Assembly (NCBI GenBank): GCA_017163975.1
Contig: JAFFSR010000239.1
Span: forward strand, 6,510,001 to 6,574,000
Length of the DNA stretch: 64,000 bases
DNA from: Anastatus disparis
Lineage: Eukaryota; Arthropoda; Insecta; Hymenoptera; Eupelmidae
Direction: 5' to 3'
In this document: positions 14,288 to 29,600 of the stretch, one piece after another
How the letters are laid out: each line of letters begins with the position of its first letter
Position numbering within the stretch: position 1 is the first letter of the stretch
Notes under the pieces: generated by a model
Seen by the model: only the letters and a program-made list of their open reading frames with translations
Told to the model about the DNA's origin: nothing
The model's database searches: none
Program-made: the position numbers and the translations under genes

Positions 14288-14482
14288 AAATATTTAACGT
14301 CGCTATATTTATGCTCTAATTATGATGCTATTTGGTGACGGAGGTCCTCAGTGCATTTGTGAAAAAAGCACATGTATCATATCAGTGGTGCTTGTATCAA
14401 TCGGCCGCCCAGAGCGGGATTCGAACTCGGGACCTCGAGATTACGAATCCATCAGTCTACCGACTGAGCCACTGACGACCTC
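14288..14482 (-). mobile_element. tRNA-derived SINE, copy 2
   Basis: Full-length copy of the same family as at 2717-2913. The A-box and B-box regions are well kept (GATTCGAACTCG is the B box on the + strand). The anticodon position reads CGT. One hairpin arm has decayed to GGTGACG, while the other is still CGTCGCT. The tail points left, into a T-run at 14279-14287. Confidence 0.88.
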
Positions 14483-17400
14483 ATTTTATGAATATTAATC
14501 GATCGTTTTAAATAAAAGAATCATAGTTACAATACCTATAAGAAAATCGTTGATAATCAAAGAATAAAAGTTCATGGTCATGGAAAATACATATGAAAGT
14601 AATAGAGAATTGTTTTATCAAACATTCATATATGAGAGTTACATGTGAGGTCAAGTGCATATATATACGTATGCAGAGAGCAAACAAAGTTTAACATGGT
14701 ATTCATAAACTATAAGTTACATTGACTTTGGTATTTACATTCATGGAATTTAACTATGATGATTTATTAACGACTCGTTTTAATAATCAGTAGTTACTTG
14801 GCGCAATTTCTCATGTATCATATTTGAAGGAGAAAATTTATCATTAACCTCGTTCGACCTCATTTGGATTTTTGGATTCGTTTAACAAATATAAGATTGT
14901 TTCGTGTCAAACTTTCCTTTTTTTTATTCTTCTTCCTTAATGGGAAAGTTTATTTGCAATAATTTGATGAAAATTTACATGTTTATTAACGTATATATGA
15001 TCATATATTAAGTATTGTATTTGGAAGGTAAATTTTGCAATGACTTAATACACCTTAGAATGCATCCTAAAATTTTTTAAAGGAAATATTTTTGTTACTT
15101 AAGATATTGTCGAAAATCAATGAAATAATAAATTTAGATCAGATGCTTGCTTTATAGAATCTACGTAAGTCTCTTTTATGACTTAAAATATTCACATCAC
15201 GACTAAATTATAGATTTTTAAGTATATTTAAAATAAATTATACCCTCAAAATAACTTTAATCGCCTTTTAAATCGTTTCTATTTCGTTATAATGACTTGC
15301 AAAATTTCAGACCTATATAGACGATAAACAAAAGATAAAAAAAATATATCACATATTTTAAATTTAACGCTTTGAAAGCATAAATTGTACGTACAATTCG
15401 TTTCACAATCAACTGCCAAGACCCACGTTGTAATGCGTGTATAACGTATTAGAAAACTATGAAACTAATGCACAAAAGCACGGTCACGCGTGTACAATTT
15501 TAATTGTGAAAAAAAAGAGAACAAAATAAAATGATAAAAATTTTGATTCAATGATGTAGAGGTAAATTCTAACCCTTTTACAATTTGTAAAGACAAATTT
15601 AACGAGGTAGCGTTGACAGATTTTATTGCAAGCTTGTTTATTCGTAATTGTATACGCGAATCAATCTGATATTCGGTTATATTACATTATGAATGTTTGC
15701 GGATTGAATTTTAGATTCTTTTTAATGTGTGATTCAATTACTTTTTTTATTTAGATTTTTTAGTAATTGTCACACGTTTTACAAATGTTGATTAAAAAAA
15801 CTTAATAAATTTTGTTTTTTGTAAATAATATTTATTAATATTTCTTATTGTAAAATTTTATGATGATAATCGACCTGTTTTGATGTATTGAAGTACCATC
15901 ATTACTACCTTTTAAAAACGGTATATTTTTACTAATTTATTTGATTTATTTTATTAGTGAATAACAAGAAAAATTGCATTTTTGATAGACAATAAATAAA
16001 AATTGTATTGATTAATTCTATTAATTTTATTGTTTGTTTGATTTCTTGTTTTATAAATTATGAATAATTTTTTATGAAACAAAATATGGATATAGAAAAA
16101 TTTTCAACCTTATACATTACAATAATTTTTATATAAAATCGTATATGTCCGACAATTTAAACAAAATTTATATTATCCATGTGTACTTATTTTCATTTTA
16201 TCCAATTATTCTACATTTAAAAAAATAATCAAGATTCAGATTCAATAAAAAATGTAATTAAATCCATATAAACTCGATTGCGAACCTTTTTTTATAAATT
16301 TTCTACCTTTCACGTAATTCGCATAATCATTCAACAATGCACAACCTATATTTACAAGAATATAATTTTTTTTTCTTCTTTTTCTCATTCTATCTCTCTT
16401 GCTTGACAACAACATTGTTTTGGCTTTTTTCAGCATAAATGAACTTGTATTTCGCTCCATAACGCGCGTGAGCGTACAGAGTAAATCGCATGTATAACGC
16501 AACCGCCAAAACCACAAGGCACAAAAGACTTTATCCTCTATATAAAATGCTAACGCGCGATTTGTCGTGTAAAGTTAATTAAGCATGTAATTATCCATTA
16601 AAGTGAGAGAAAATTCAAGGTAGTTTAGATGTATATGCAAAATCACAAAATATATATATATAAATAAAAGGGTCAAGAGCTTGTGGAAGAGAAATTTTGC
16701 ATCTCTATATTTAAGGGTCAATTTTCCTTTTTTTACTTTTGTGGTTTTAATAATTAAGTTTGAAAATATAAGATATGTTAAGGTATATTATTATTATACA
16801 AACGTTTACTCTTATCTTGTCAATAATTTTTTAGAATCATACTAAAATCTAAATCAAGACTTATATTTAAATATTATTTCTTCTCCAACTACATATTCTA
16901 CAATATATTACTAAAAACATGTAAAAAATCGTTTTAATTTTTATTAAAAATATTCTTCATTCTTCCAAATTTATTTTATTAAACGGAAGGTCAATATAAT
17001 TTTAAGATCAATAAATTTGAAGAAAAAAATTGAATAGGCATATCTGAAAATTTGATAAATTCAAGCGAATGAGGAAGGACGATCGTGCGAATTTTATTGG
17101 GAATATTCTATAGAGAATTGAAGCGATAAATTTTTTATATTTTCCGTGTTCACTGTTTGATAGAGTAAAATAAAAAAATGCATATCGTTCTCAACATACA
17201 AATTTTACTTTTGAATCAACTCAGTTGCAAAACGTTGCAAAATTTAATTTTCTATATTTTATTAATAATTATAATTTTTTTGTTAATATTATTTCCTTTT
17301 TTCCTTATTTCATAAAAAATTTATAGCTGTCAAATAAATTTCTCTCTTGTTATATTTCCTCTTTGACATAATTCTTTTTCTTTTACCGTTGCAAAAAAAA

Positions 17401-18025
17401 GCAGACTAATATTGCCGGATTGTCTCTCAACGAACTATTTTACCTTTGGGAAATTCAAGCTCACGAACGTACCTATCTTTCTTTCCGTACCTTTATTTTT
17501 TTCTTTCTTTTTTTAGGTGCAAAATATAACATTACCTTGGAAGTTCATTTTTATTCGCACCCCGAGAACTTAGTCTGATCTATGTCATTGTAGTCTCGCT
17601 TTTAAATTATTCCAGTTAAAAAATAGTCACCTCATTTTACCCAGCAGACAGGGTAATTTTTTCCTCTTGAAATTTACTGGAGGTTTTAATTTACTTAGCA
17701 TTTTTTTTCTCTTTTCTTTTTTTTCACTTTTTATACGAGAAAATTTAAATTTGGTTTTTGCTTAATGAGCATTTCCCAATTTAACGTCTCAGTTTCCAAT
17801 GTGCTGTTCAAACAACTGGAAATTCAAAATGCAAAGTTAATCATTGATAAGAAAGGAAAAATTATAAAATTTAGTTTGAACTTTAATGAAAATATGATTA
17901 TAAAGCATAAGTCATCATTAAATTTTATGTATATTTTTCCAAAAATTAAGATTGACGACCCCTATCGCATGAAAGATTCTGTTTCATAGAAAAGAGCTGT
18001 TGATTTAAAATTCTGTCTAACGGAG
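14483..18025. other. Non-coding AT-rich DNA
   Basis: Nothing recognised. A strong pyrimidine tract ending TAG at about 17516 resembles an acceptor but is followed by GTGCAA and no open exon. Short frames at 16.2-16.5 and 17.8-18.0 kb resemble nothing known. Confidence 0.55.
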
Positions 18026-18206
18026 TTTTTTTTTAACGTCACTGCATTCATGCTACCATTGCGGTGCTAATTAGCGACGGAGGTTTTCAGTGTGTTAGCA
18101 AAGCACTTACAGTGGTGCTTGTATAAATCGGCCGAGAGCGGGATTCGAACTCGGGGCCCTCGGGTTAGGAATCCATCACCTTACCGAGTGAGCCACAGAA
18201 GACCTC
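18026..18206 (-). mobile_element. tRNA-derived SINE, copy 3 (slightly shortened)
   Basis: Same family. The body is about 15 bases shorter than in full-length copies because parts of the GTGTTTGTGAACAAAG and ACATGTAACG segments are missing. The tRNA-like head is recognisable but its 5' end has diverged (ACAGAAGACCTC on the + strand). The hairpin near the tail is kept apart from one CpG to CpA change. Chance open frames over this element are not genes. Confidence 0.85.
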
Positions 18207-19720
18207 AAATTTATATTTATTTACTGATTCCTATATGTTCGTTACAATGCGATATAAATATACGATATACCTGCTCGCAATGTTTCCCTTGTTCGCATAG
18301 CTACGAACATAGTGATGTCAACAAATAGATGGAAATTCATTAATTTTTATTTAGCCTGGAAAAATTTTTTTTATCATTTCATTAATTAAAATCTCTTAAT
18401 TTTTCAAAAAGAAAAATATTTCCGAACGGAAAATTCTATTTGATTTAAGAGAAAAATTGTTTTAAAAAATGGTAAAACTGCATTCTGTTAAGAAATTTTT
18501 TATGTGTATAAATGTGATATAACAATCTGGAAAGGATGAGAAGTTAGAATCCTAATAAAATATGTAGAATGTAAAAAAAAATTTAAATTATGTGTAGGAA
18601 ACAGGTTATGATATATAATGAATATCATGAATTAAAAATAACCATTAATATTCTAAATATCATTTAAATAATATTCAACAACGTTCTCAATTCAATCAAA
18701 TTCCAAAGGGATTATTTTAAAGGATAGAGGAAAATTTAAATTTTAAAAGTATATCAAAGAATCTAATTCCAATACATACTGTTCAATATAAAACATGAAC
18801 CATAATCAATTAATTGACGAAAATTAAAAATCAAAGTTTAAATAAGAGAGAAAAAAAAGTAAAACGTGATAATTTGTAATAGGTTATGGTTACACATATG
18901 ACAACCCTTTTTGAACATATAGGCCAATGACGTCATCATTTGAAGCGTTGTTGCCTTACCTATGAGAATCGAATATAAAATGTATCCGGTGGGTGTGTCG
19001 CTCCCAGACACACTATTTTTTTCTCTCTTTTTCTCTCTCTAAGTCGTTCATAGACATGGGGTCTTACAATAAAACGCATAGCGTATTGAACATGTATCAC
19101 ATATAGGAATAGTGATAGATGTTACATGCAGAAGAAGAAAAAAAGATAATAGATTTATTAAATTTATTCTTATGATATGTGCCTATATGTTTATGTTGAA
19201 TGATCAAATTATGGATTAGATGAATTTTAAACGATTAATGGATTATTGCTTAATTATGTATGACGGATTAAAATCTTATGAATGTAATTATCAATATTAT
19301 CTTATAATTTTAAATTAAATTTAATATAAATAATTTATCGTACAGAAAAGTTCAATTTACAAAAAATTGAGTACGATTGAAATTAATTTTTACATTGTCA
19401 TGCCAAATTTTGCTAAAATGAAAATTAAAAAAATATTTTTCTATTGAAATGTATAATCCATAATTTTATTATTTTAAAATTTATTGTGATTTCCTTTTAT
19501 TTTTTTTTTTTTTAACTAAAAGCTACGCACAAACAAAGCGTATGTATTACATGCATACAAACTTATTGACAGTTAAGTTTCGATTGTTCATTTTAACATA
19601 GTTCACCGATCATGAAAGGGAAGGTGCTCCATATACCATTTAAACTCTTTCCAACATGCAAATACAACAGTATTCAGTACACACGAGCACACGCACACTT
19701 ATCAATATTTGCATATGTAT

Positions 19721-19757
19721 ACACACATACACGTGTGTGTGTGTGTACATATATCTA
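19721..19757. repeat. AC/GT microsatellite, self-complementary
   Basis: ATACACACATACAC is followed by GTGTGTGTGTGTGTAC, so the two halves can pair into a hairpin. Compound dinucleotide repeats of this sort recur in the window. Confidence 0.8.
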
Positions 19758-22516
19758 AGATTTTACGGTGTTACCGGGCAAATGGTAAGCACGCGTCAAG
19801 TCGCTCCCATAGGAAACAGAGACTCTTGTCGTTCGATTTGCGTTTTAGATTTATATGCATTTACCACTCTCTTATATGTATATATATATGTATGTATATA
19901 GATACTATTTCTATAACGTTTATTATACGATTGCTCTTTCATATATTGTTTTTTTTTCTTATTCTCTTGTTGTATTTTGTTATACTTTAGATTTCATTGA
20001 GCTATGATGAAAGACACGTCGTGGTTGTGGCGACGTTTAATTGATGTTCACCTGATTGGCGAACTCATTTCTTTCATTTTTTTTCATTCTTTTTCTTTCC
20101 TTCTTTAATTCACTTTATTTATTTATTTTTTTCTTTGATATACTTAAGGCTACAATGGTTTAAATCAAATCGTGACGTTTTTGTTCTTGAAACTTTATAT
20201 GCACTTTTGTACCTTATGCTTTATAATATAGTTATCTGTGAAACTGAAGATGTATGGAAGAAAAAAATGGAGGTTCGAGTTTAAAGTGGAGAAACAATAT
20301 CTAACAATTAGTCACGAAATTATTTTATACTTGACTTATTACTCTTGCTCGAGTAATTAATCAATTTATGACATTTTTTTCTTCTTATTACGTTCATTTT
20401 ATCTACAAACGATTATTATTCGAGCATAAAAAATAATTGCTTTATAATAATATCAAGGCTATATATTATTGTTATTATTTGCATGAATAAAAATTAATAA
20501 TTATTATTACAATAATAAATTGTTTAAACTTTGTCACTCTTCTCATTATTAAGACATGATTTATTCATGAATATATATAGTATTATTTTCCATTGTTTAG
20601 TTTCTAATCTCTCGTTATACTTCGAAACTTATTTCTATTTTTTTTTAACAACTGACATATAAACAAACAATCACGTGCGTGAAAACTACCGATCAACATA
20701 TATCTATATCGACTGAATATAATAGTAATTAAGCTTTGATTGATTTTTCATTTGTATTGTAATTTTATTCAGCTCAATCAAAGACAGTATAATAATATAT
20801 ATTGGCTAATAAAGAGTTTGCTCTAACTGTTATGACTTGATAGGATAAATAATACTTCAAAAAATTCAATAAGATTTAAAAAAAAAGAGAAAAGAAGAAA
20901 AATAATCATCGACGATAATTGACATATTAATATTAAAGAATAAACATTTGACTTTCCATTATTGATTTATTGTTACTGCCCTTTTGTTTTGCCTCTCTCT
21001 CAGCTTATTGTAATATTTGAACAATCAATTAATCATATCATATTATAAATTAAACCTTTTAAAAAGTTATTTATATGTATGTTACATTAATTAGTTAATA
21101 ACAACAATCGTATATAACAAAGAAAGTCAATTGAAATATGGTTTATAATGTCAATAGTATCAAGTGCATGTATATTCTATTCTCCTATTAACATCTTCAT
21201 TGAATTAAAGCATATAACATTTGTATCACCGCAAATCTTAAATGGACAAAACAGGAAATAAACTCTCTACATAAGATGTCTGTTCGACGTTGGCGATTTC
21301 CGTTTATATGTATATACATATATACTTAAAGCAACTGATTAATACCCGTGAGTTTCTCATCTTGAAGAAAATCCCCTCCCTCGTTCTCCATCTCTCTTGC
21401 CGTTCGTTGTTTCATTTGCTTTTAAAACTCGCGGTGCGGTCTCCGCGCATAGGAAAACAAACATTTATACATATCCCTTAGCACTGGATACAAAATCGAG
21501 AATTGATAGACAGTTTAAAAGAACATTGATAGATGCACTATTTGCTTTATAAAAAAAAGACTAGAAGAGCAGGGAGGGGAGCTTGCTTATTGTGTAACTT
21601 TTAGACTTTGCCGACAACAACGACGCTTCCGATAGGTTTTCTGTGCTATGCTTCGATTGGCAAGTGGGTGATCTTAATTAAAAGTCAGGCCTCCCTTTTC
21701 TTTTGTTCGTTTTAAAGCTATATCCAAGCGTATCGTTGAATCTTAACTTTTTTAATCGTTTTGTTAAAAGTTCATACTTAAAAATGATAATTTGATTATT
21801 GTAATCCAATAATTACATTTTTTGCATAATAAATTAGAAAAGGTATATTAAAGCTTTTTTGGTATACAACTAATTACAATTATATGTTAAAAATTAGATC
21901 AACAATTTTTTTTACAAACTACATCAATAATAAAAATCGTTGATCAAAATTTCATCAAGTTCACCATAATACCAACCTCGTTAAACAAAGACCTTACAAG
22001 CAAACTCCAATAATGATCTTATACCTTTCGTACAAAGCACTTCACTGTCAAGATACCCATATTTATACGTCTCCTTTACAGAATAGCATGCACTTTGCAA
22101 AATCTTGTTGTATTACATACACAATTCTTTTTCGAACTTTTCATTTCACATATGAAAAAGAGCCCACCTGGACAGGCACGTGTGCGCCCCATGTTTCACT
22201 TTCTCCAATATACGTGTGCGATCCAACTGATGTTAAAACTTGTACCGATGTGCAAAATTGAGTTACCTTCTATAAGCTTTGTAAAAACTTTATTCTTTGT
22301 GTACTATTGTATATAGAAATTGATTTTGTATATCGGTAAATTTGGTATTAAAAAAAAGGGTAGGAAATTGTTATAACAAGCTATAACTCATCATGATGAA
22401 AATCAATAATTCGCAGGGTGGTAGAGAAGACTTAGATCTTAGACGATAATTAGATTTAGAAATTAATAAATGAAAAATTTTTGCAATATTTTTTAACTTT
22501 ATCGCTATGGTAAATA

Positions 22517-22548
22517 CATATGTACATATACATGTATGTGTACATATG
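22517..22548. repeat. Near-perfect 32-bp palindrome of alternating TA/CA
   Basis: CATATGTACATATACA and its near reverse complement (two base pairs off) form a palindrome in a microsatellite-like tract rich in CATATG and ATGTAC. Probably a by-product of alternating purine-pyrimidine sequence. Confidence 0.6.
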
Positions 22549-23485
22549 TACATGCATGACTCGCATATACATATGTACAGATAAAATTGCATTTCCCGCT
22601 ATGACACCTCGGGGCTAAGTAACGGGCTGTTTCAATCGTATACTCACACATATACGCAAAGCTTTTTTTTAACTAGCAAATCCTGACTCTTTCGTATCTC
22701 GTTTATGTAACGTAAAAGAGAGAGAAAGAACGAAAGAATGAGAAGCAGAGAGAAATTTAAAGATGAGAGAGAAACGTATGAAGGGAAAAAGAGAAGCCGA
22801 CCCAATGTTTTTTTTTTATTTTGGAAAGGAAGAGAAATGTTAAATGTTAACGAAAGAGAAAGAAGGAAGAGTGAGAGTGTAAGTACATAACGCCGTTCTT
22901 TAACCATGCGGTATGCTACAGGTTTCTTCAGTATGTAATGCATAAGAAGAGGGAAGTTTCGAAAAGAAATGGAGAAAAGAAACGTTGTGGGAGAGCTAAA
23001 GGAGAAAGATTAAAATTGATGGGTTTTAATGTAGAAAGATTGAGAATATGTTTAACGTAACTGTACTTAAAGCTGCTCTTGAGTATGCGATCACGTGTAT
23101 TGTTACGAGATATGATGATTATTTTTTTTTAAAAGAAGAAAAAAAGGGTAGTTGAGGATACAAGAAACTTGTAAAATTCATCATAAAATGTTTTTCTTTA
23201 AATATTTAAATTTTGAAAACAAAGATTTTTATTATAATCATGGATTATTGTATAATTAATAAAAATCTTTAAAAAATCAATATTTTAGATTAAAACTCTT
23301 TTCATTATCAATGAAGTACGTCGAAGTTATTAAACAATATTTAATAGTTTAACAAAAATTTCTAAGAAATATGATTTCTTCCTTATATAGGTGATAAAAT
23401 AATTATAGAGTGATTGATTAATCAATGTTTTTTTCAATGTTTTTTCCAATCCTGACATAACATTTAATATATTTTTTTTTTTAAT

Positions 23486-23679
23486 TTTATTTATCGTCAC
23501 TATATTAATGCTATCTTTGCGATGTTAATTAGCGACGTAGGTCTTCAGTGTGTTTGTGAACAAGGCACATGTAACGTACAGTAGTGCTTGTATCAATCGA
23601 ACGCCGAGAGCGGGGATTCGAACTCGGAAGCTTGAGATTACAAATTCATCGCTCTACTGACTGAGCTACTGACGACCTC
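23486..23679 (-). mobile_element. tRNA-derived SINE, copy 4
   Basis: Full-length copy of the family, moderately diverged. The head carries an extra G in AGAGCGGGGATTCG and a changed segment after it. The hairpin arms are CGTCACT and AGCGACG. A T-run at 23471-23482 marks the 3' tail. Confidence 0.85.
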
Positions 23680-26600
23680 ATTAATTAATGTTATATTTCA
23701 TATATTAATTTATTTAAAAAATTATTTTATCCATATATTGGCTTCATTACTTAAAAAACTGTAATGAAATTGCAAAACAAATATATTAAATAACATTTCA
23801 AAACAATCAATTACGAATAACTTCACTTTCAATAATGATTTTCAAACGATCTAAATTATATTTCTACAAGCACTAAAGAACTAATAATCCAACAAATCGA
23901 CCTCACAAGATTCTAAGCAACAAAAAATAGCAGAGCTATCGTAACAAGCCTCATTACAAAACCACACATACACATCGGCGAAGACAAAGATGAAGAAAAA
24001 AAGAATAGAAAAAAAAATTAAATAAAGGTAAAAGAGAAAGGAAAAAAATAAATAAAACTGTAACCTATAGAGAGTGCCATAACCAAAGTAACAGCATTCT
24101 CATAAAATAGTAATAAGCATTGGTCGCTAGAAAAAATGCGGGCATGGGAAATCGAGAGTGTGCAAGTGACGGATGAAAAACTCTTTTTTTTTTCATCTTT
24201 TTGCACAGATGAGTTTTAATACATATACATAGTACAATCTAGTATATATGTTATGTACATACGAAACCCTGTCAACGTCAAGCCGAAGTGATATCTTTCG
24301 TAGAGAAAAAAAAGTAATGTCAAACGTCAAAAGCGATTGGTTTGCCATTTGACGATGGATATCTCTTTGCTCAAATGTATACCTCTTTTATTTTTTTTTT
24401 TATTTTTTTTTTATTTTCATACGGCTTCATAGTGAGCTAGGCTTGATTTTTGCTTGCTCGAACGCCTTTACAGTTTAACATTGAAAAATGAGATTTGAAA
24501 TTTTTTTTATGTAAAATTTAATTTTTTTTATGTTTATGTGTATATACATTTTGTTTAACGTTAAAATGATCGAAGTTTTGTTTATATAAGGAAAATTGTA
24601 AAATTCCGTTATATCGTCAGTTAAAATCAATATTTACTTATTTTTCTTTTAAATAAAAAAAATTAGCTTTTCCTTTCCATCAAATCGATTTAGTTTCAAA
24701 TTTGGAATAGAAAGTTTGTTTATGGGTTTTAAAGTTTTGTTTGTTACTTTGAATGCGCCACTTGTCAAAGATAATGTTGTCATAATACAGCGTAGAACTT
24801 CGCTTGCAAGTACATATTTCTTTTATTTTATACTTGTTAATAATTAACTTTGTAAAAAATAAAATTTCATGTAAAAATTCATGTAAAAATTTTATATAAT
24901 TTTGGATTAATCGATACGCAATTAAATTGCATTAATTAAAACAATCTACATGAGAAAGGAGTAAACAGATTAGACTTCCATTAACAGTAATTGCATCAAA
25001 GAAGAAATTACACATTAAGTCTATTTTGTTTCAAATATACCACTGCTCTTCTTCAAATAAAACAAAAAAATAAAAAACAAAAACGCAATCCCATTGTACT
25101 CCCTCGGCTAATCTTCAAATAAGCTCAAATATTCCACTCTTCCAAACCGCATTGTTCTTTTTATTCTGTTTTGTTTAAAAATCCCGGTCTGAAATAAAAA
25201 AAAATAGAACACTAGAGATAGAAGAAAATAAAAGAAAGCTTTAGAATCAAGCTTTTTGTCAAACGAACGACGAGACAGCATCGGCTTATCTTTAATGTAC
25301 ACACAAATAAAATATCTCTCTCGGACTGTATGTTAAGCCCGCGAAAAGCTCGAGTTCAGCGTTTTATAAAAGAGGAGAGAAGGATTTTAATACAAAAAAC
25401 ACTACGTGCAAACAAAAAAAAAACGAGGGGCAGGAAGGAATAAAGTGAAGAATAAGGGAAAATGAGAGAAGAGTTAATCAAAAGTTATTTGCTCTTTTTT
25501 TCTATATATTTTTATGTATATCTATTTCTCTATAATTTACGTATATTATAAATAAAAAAAAGACCAACATGGAAAGAGTTTTTATTAAAGACCGGCCAAG
25601 ATAATTATCCTATAAATATACTGCTTTTGATTTGAATCACACCAGCTATCATCACTACTTGAATCAAATCCTTAAACTCTGAGTTATAAATAAATTTAAT
25701 ACTTTTTCTGGAAAATACATAAATACTACATTTAAACTACTATTAAATCACAAAATTTTTATAGACTCTATAGATAAAGTTCTTTGTTCGTTTGAATTAT
25801 ACTTAAAAACGACCCGAATAATCCACAAACCACCCTCACATTTTTAAAACGATCTGAAACAGATCAATTTTTCCCAAATTTTCATTACTACTTTTCATCA
25901 TTTTTAATTCTAAATTAACTTAGTCCCTGAGGCTCCTCTTTAACAACGGATTTAAAACCTTCACCGGCTTACGAATTCTATTTTTATTTTATTAAATAAA
26001 CTAAAATATTTGAATATTTTTATTCGAAACTAACACATCTATTCTCCCCTGTTCATTTTAGCAAAATAAATTGAATTCCACTCCTGTTTATCACAACCCA
26101 GCCACTCCTCTTTAAACCCGAATCCCAAATGATTTTCAAAACCCTTATTTTATTACAATTTTTATTTAATTTATTTTATTTAATATTTTCTTATATTATT
26201 AATGAACTCATATGATCTTATAGCCCAATACTTAAAACTCTGGATAGTAATTAACCTTTAATATGATATATTCATTCTTATATTAACTCTTCAATATCGT
26301 TTTTCTTTATTTTATATCCTTTAAAATATTACTTTTTATTGTTTTCACTTGAATTCTCATCTTCTTTCTTTTTTAAACCCCTTTACCTCAAACCAACAAT
26401 TTTATTTTTTTTTATTAAAAGAAGATTTACTATATATTCTTTCTTCGATCAATTGCTTCCTCTCTTTCTATCTTTTTATTTTATTATTGTTATATTATTA
26501 TGATTAAATAATATGTGTAATGCAATGATCTTTATAGAGTTTAAAAATTTAACATATATTTAAAAATTAATCTATTTAAAAGAAAAATAATAATAGTTTT

Positions 26601-29600
26601 ATTTTAAAATAATTTATTAGTATTCATTTTTTATTTTCAAATTATAATAATTTAGTTCAAAATTGATAATTTTGTACAAAAAATTAATATTTAATTGGAA
26701 TTATTTCTTGATTAAAATGTTATTTCTCATCCATGACATATTAAAAGTTAAAAACATTTCAATTGCATTCTCAACTTTGAAATATCTTCGTGATACATTG
26801 CAAATTATCAAAATAATCATAAATTCTTTTTTGAATTCAAAAAATACTTTTAAAACACTACTTCTTTCTCAGTGATATAGAAAAAAAAAAGAAATTTTGA
26901 AATCCGCAAATTTTCCCAGATTTATTTGCCGGAAGCTCTTTTCTGATCGTTCAAACGGAAGTTGTCGAGAAAAGAAGAAAAAGAAGTCAAAAAATAAAGA
27001 GACTAGTGAAATTTCCATTCTTTGAAAATTTACTACAATTCAAACATGATTGCACGCGCACGCCAAAATTCAACCTTTTTCAGTGATATAAAGCAAACCC
27101 ACCCTCGAGCGATTTCCTTTCAAGTGAACGCACATTTAGTTTATAAAATAGAGAAAAAAAGAATGATTTGAATAGTATTCCCTTTATTTCGTGCTTTTGA
27201 ATATCAAATTTGTACTCAATGGAAATTAATTGATTGCAAAATAAATGATTGAATAAATATTCAAAGATTAGAATCGATAAAATTAATTAATTATTACAAT
27301 TTTAAATAAATTGTTTGAAATAATCGTAAAATAAGAAAATATATGCATTATTATCGTTTTAAATCTTGTTTGTATTTTTCCTGTTGAAGTATTTAAATAA
27401 AAAAGCAAATGTTAACACAAATAATAACGTTGAAAGCTAAGAAAATAGTGAAAGATAACAAATCTTTGTGTTTTAAGTGTATAGTCGTTTATTATAAATA
27501 ATCAATATGTAAATGAAGCACTGCAATTTTCATTTCTCAACTTTCAAAATTTGTCGTAAATCTAAGCCTTAAAAAAGAAGAAAAAAAGCCAACTTAAATA
27601 AAAAATAATAACTTAAGCTTCCAATAAAAATGTCATTTAAAACTAATTTTACGTTGACGCCTTCTTTTCGTTTTCACTTCTCTCCGTGTATGACCTACTA
27701 TATTTAATTTTCGTAACTATTTATTTTACAAGCAACGAAAACCGAGCACACACGCATATAGCTAATGCTATTATAGACACGTATGCACTTAACGAGAACT
27801 TAATAATGAAAGGGAATATTGCAAGAATAAGAAAATGAAAAAGAAAGAAAAACATGAAAATGAAATAAGACAAATAACATTTTAGTTTCTTTCGCTGTGT
27901 TGCACTGTAACGCAAAACTACGTTAAAGCTTTCCGCCCGAAATCATACTTGAATAACTACTATTCAGTTTAATTTACATTTGATTTGTACACGACAGAAC
28001 AGGTACAACGCTGTAAAGGAAATTGTTTTCTTTTTTTCATTTTTTTTATTTTTTTGTTTTTTTTTTGTTTACTGTGAAAGCTATCGTTAAATGGAATTTA
28101 ATTTATGTGTTACGATGATATGGGTTTCTTTGATTTAAAAAAAAAAAATTAAAACAATATTAAGAACGTAGTTAAGTACAAGTGTGTGATAATGAAATGT
28201 ATATTTTATCGTGTAAGCTATTATTACGAGAAAAAAATACAAAAATTAATGATTATTAAATGTAACAATATTTTTACAATAGTATTGTACTATTATCGTA
28301 CTACTACGAGTTTTTATTGTTGTACGATTATAATATTTTCGATTATTATGATTTGAATCTGTTGATCGATTTTAAAAAATATTACAATAAAAATTCTTTT
28401 CAAACTATATAGAAACAATTTTATTTTACTTATACATATGTTTTTTAAATTTTTTATTTTTTTAGAATGTTTTGTTGATATATTGTTTATCACATTGTTT
28501 TTCAATATTTTATTGCAAGTTTAATTCCTGTTTGCAATTTTACAGACAGTGATTCGATTACAATAACTATAATTTGATAAATAGTTTCTCTACTCATCTG
28601 TATTAACACGAAAATGCTATAATTATTCTAAACTCAATAATTTTTTAAATCAAAATGAAAGTTTAAAAGAAATAAAATTTTTTTAAAGTCTACAACTCTG
28701 TAAAAAAAATCAAATAGTTGACAAAATGTCAATATTTTTCTTAACAAAATTACGTTTTACTTTTCTATTATTAAATATTGCCTCTAATATGATTGCTAAA
28801 CGACATTTAACAATGATCGTCCACAGCACTTTTTTCTCATAAAAATAAATCATCAGTGCATTAGCTCGTGTCACTTTATAAAAGAGAATAAATTAATACT
28901 ATATACCCAAACGATTAAGTATTGCAACCCGTGCAATCATATCTTTTAATTTATATACTATGACTTCGTATAGCGTAAGTACCTTTTTATCTTCTCTCCC
29001 CTAATTCTTAATGCTATAGATCTTTTTTTTTCTTCTTTCCTTTTTCATTTTTTTATTTGTTTATTGTCTCCCCTAAGGAATAATGATATACTTGCTACAA
29101 AGGATGTGTGCATCAATTCTTTCATTGTCTAACAAGCCCTTTATTTTTTTCCTTCTTTTTTTGTTAATAAAGAAAGACAGGATCTCTCGTTTAATAAATT
29201 ATACTTGTTCAAATATTTACATGAAGTTTGATGCATCGCAAATTAAAGTTGTGGTGATACTAAATACATATATGAATCTTTTTTTCCAAAATCTAATGTT
29301 GAGTTTGCATTGAATAAATATCGGTATTATATTTGATTTGTTCTTGCATTTCGCATGCTTTTGTGGTCTTTTATATTTTTTATCTCATTGGGGTATCCTT
29401 TTATTATTTGGTATACTATTTTTTTTTTTTTCTTTGTATGATCCATAAGGACATGCACATTATTGTTATAATTAAATTTTTTAATTATATTTCCAAACAC
29501 TTAACTTAGTGAATAATTGTTATTAATTAATTAAAGCCAAGAACTTTTGAAATATTTTATTTTTCATTCAAAAGAAAAATTTTGATTAATTTTCATTACT

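Larger units (their letters stand above)
18207..23485. other. Non-coding AT-rich DNA
   Basis: Nothing recognised apart from the microsatellite at 19.7 kb and the palindromic tract at 22.5 kb. Purine-rich sequence on the + strand dominates 22690-22990. Confidence 0.6.

Noticed and set aside
17490..17525. Strong pyrimidine tract ending TAG followed by GTGCAA, as a second recursive splice site
   Set aside because: GTGCAA is a poor donor. The similar CAG/GTTAGA at about 43259 was rejected for the same reason.
17765..17989. 74-codon frame of mixed composition
   Set aside because: It is Lys/Ile/Asn-rich as expected from AT-rich DNA, with no known domain and no splice context.
18092..18328. 78-codon frame with an Arg-rich segment
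   Set aside because: The readable part is a translation of the tRNA-like head of SINE copy 3 and not a gene.
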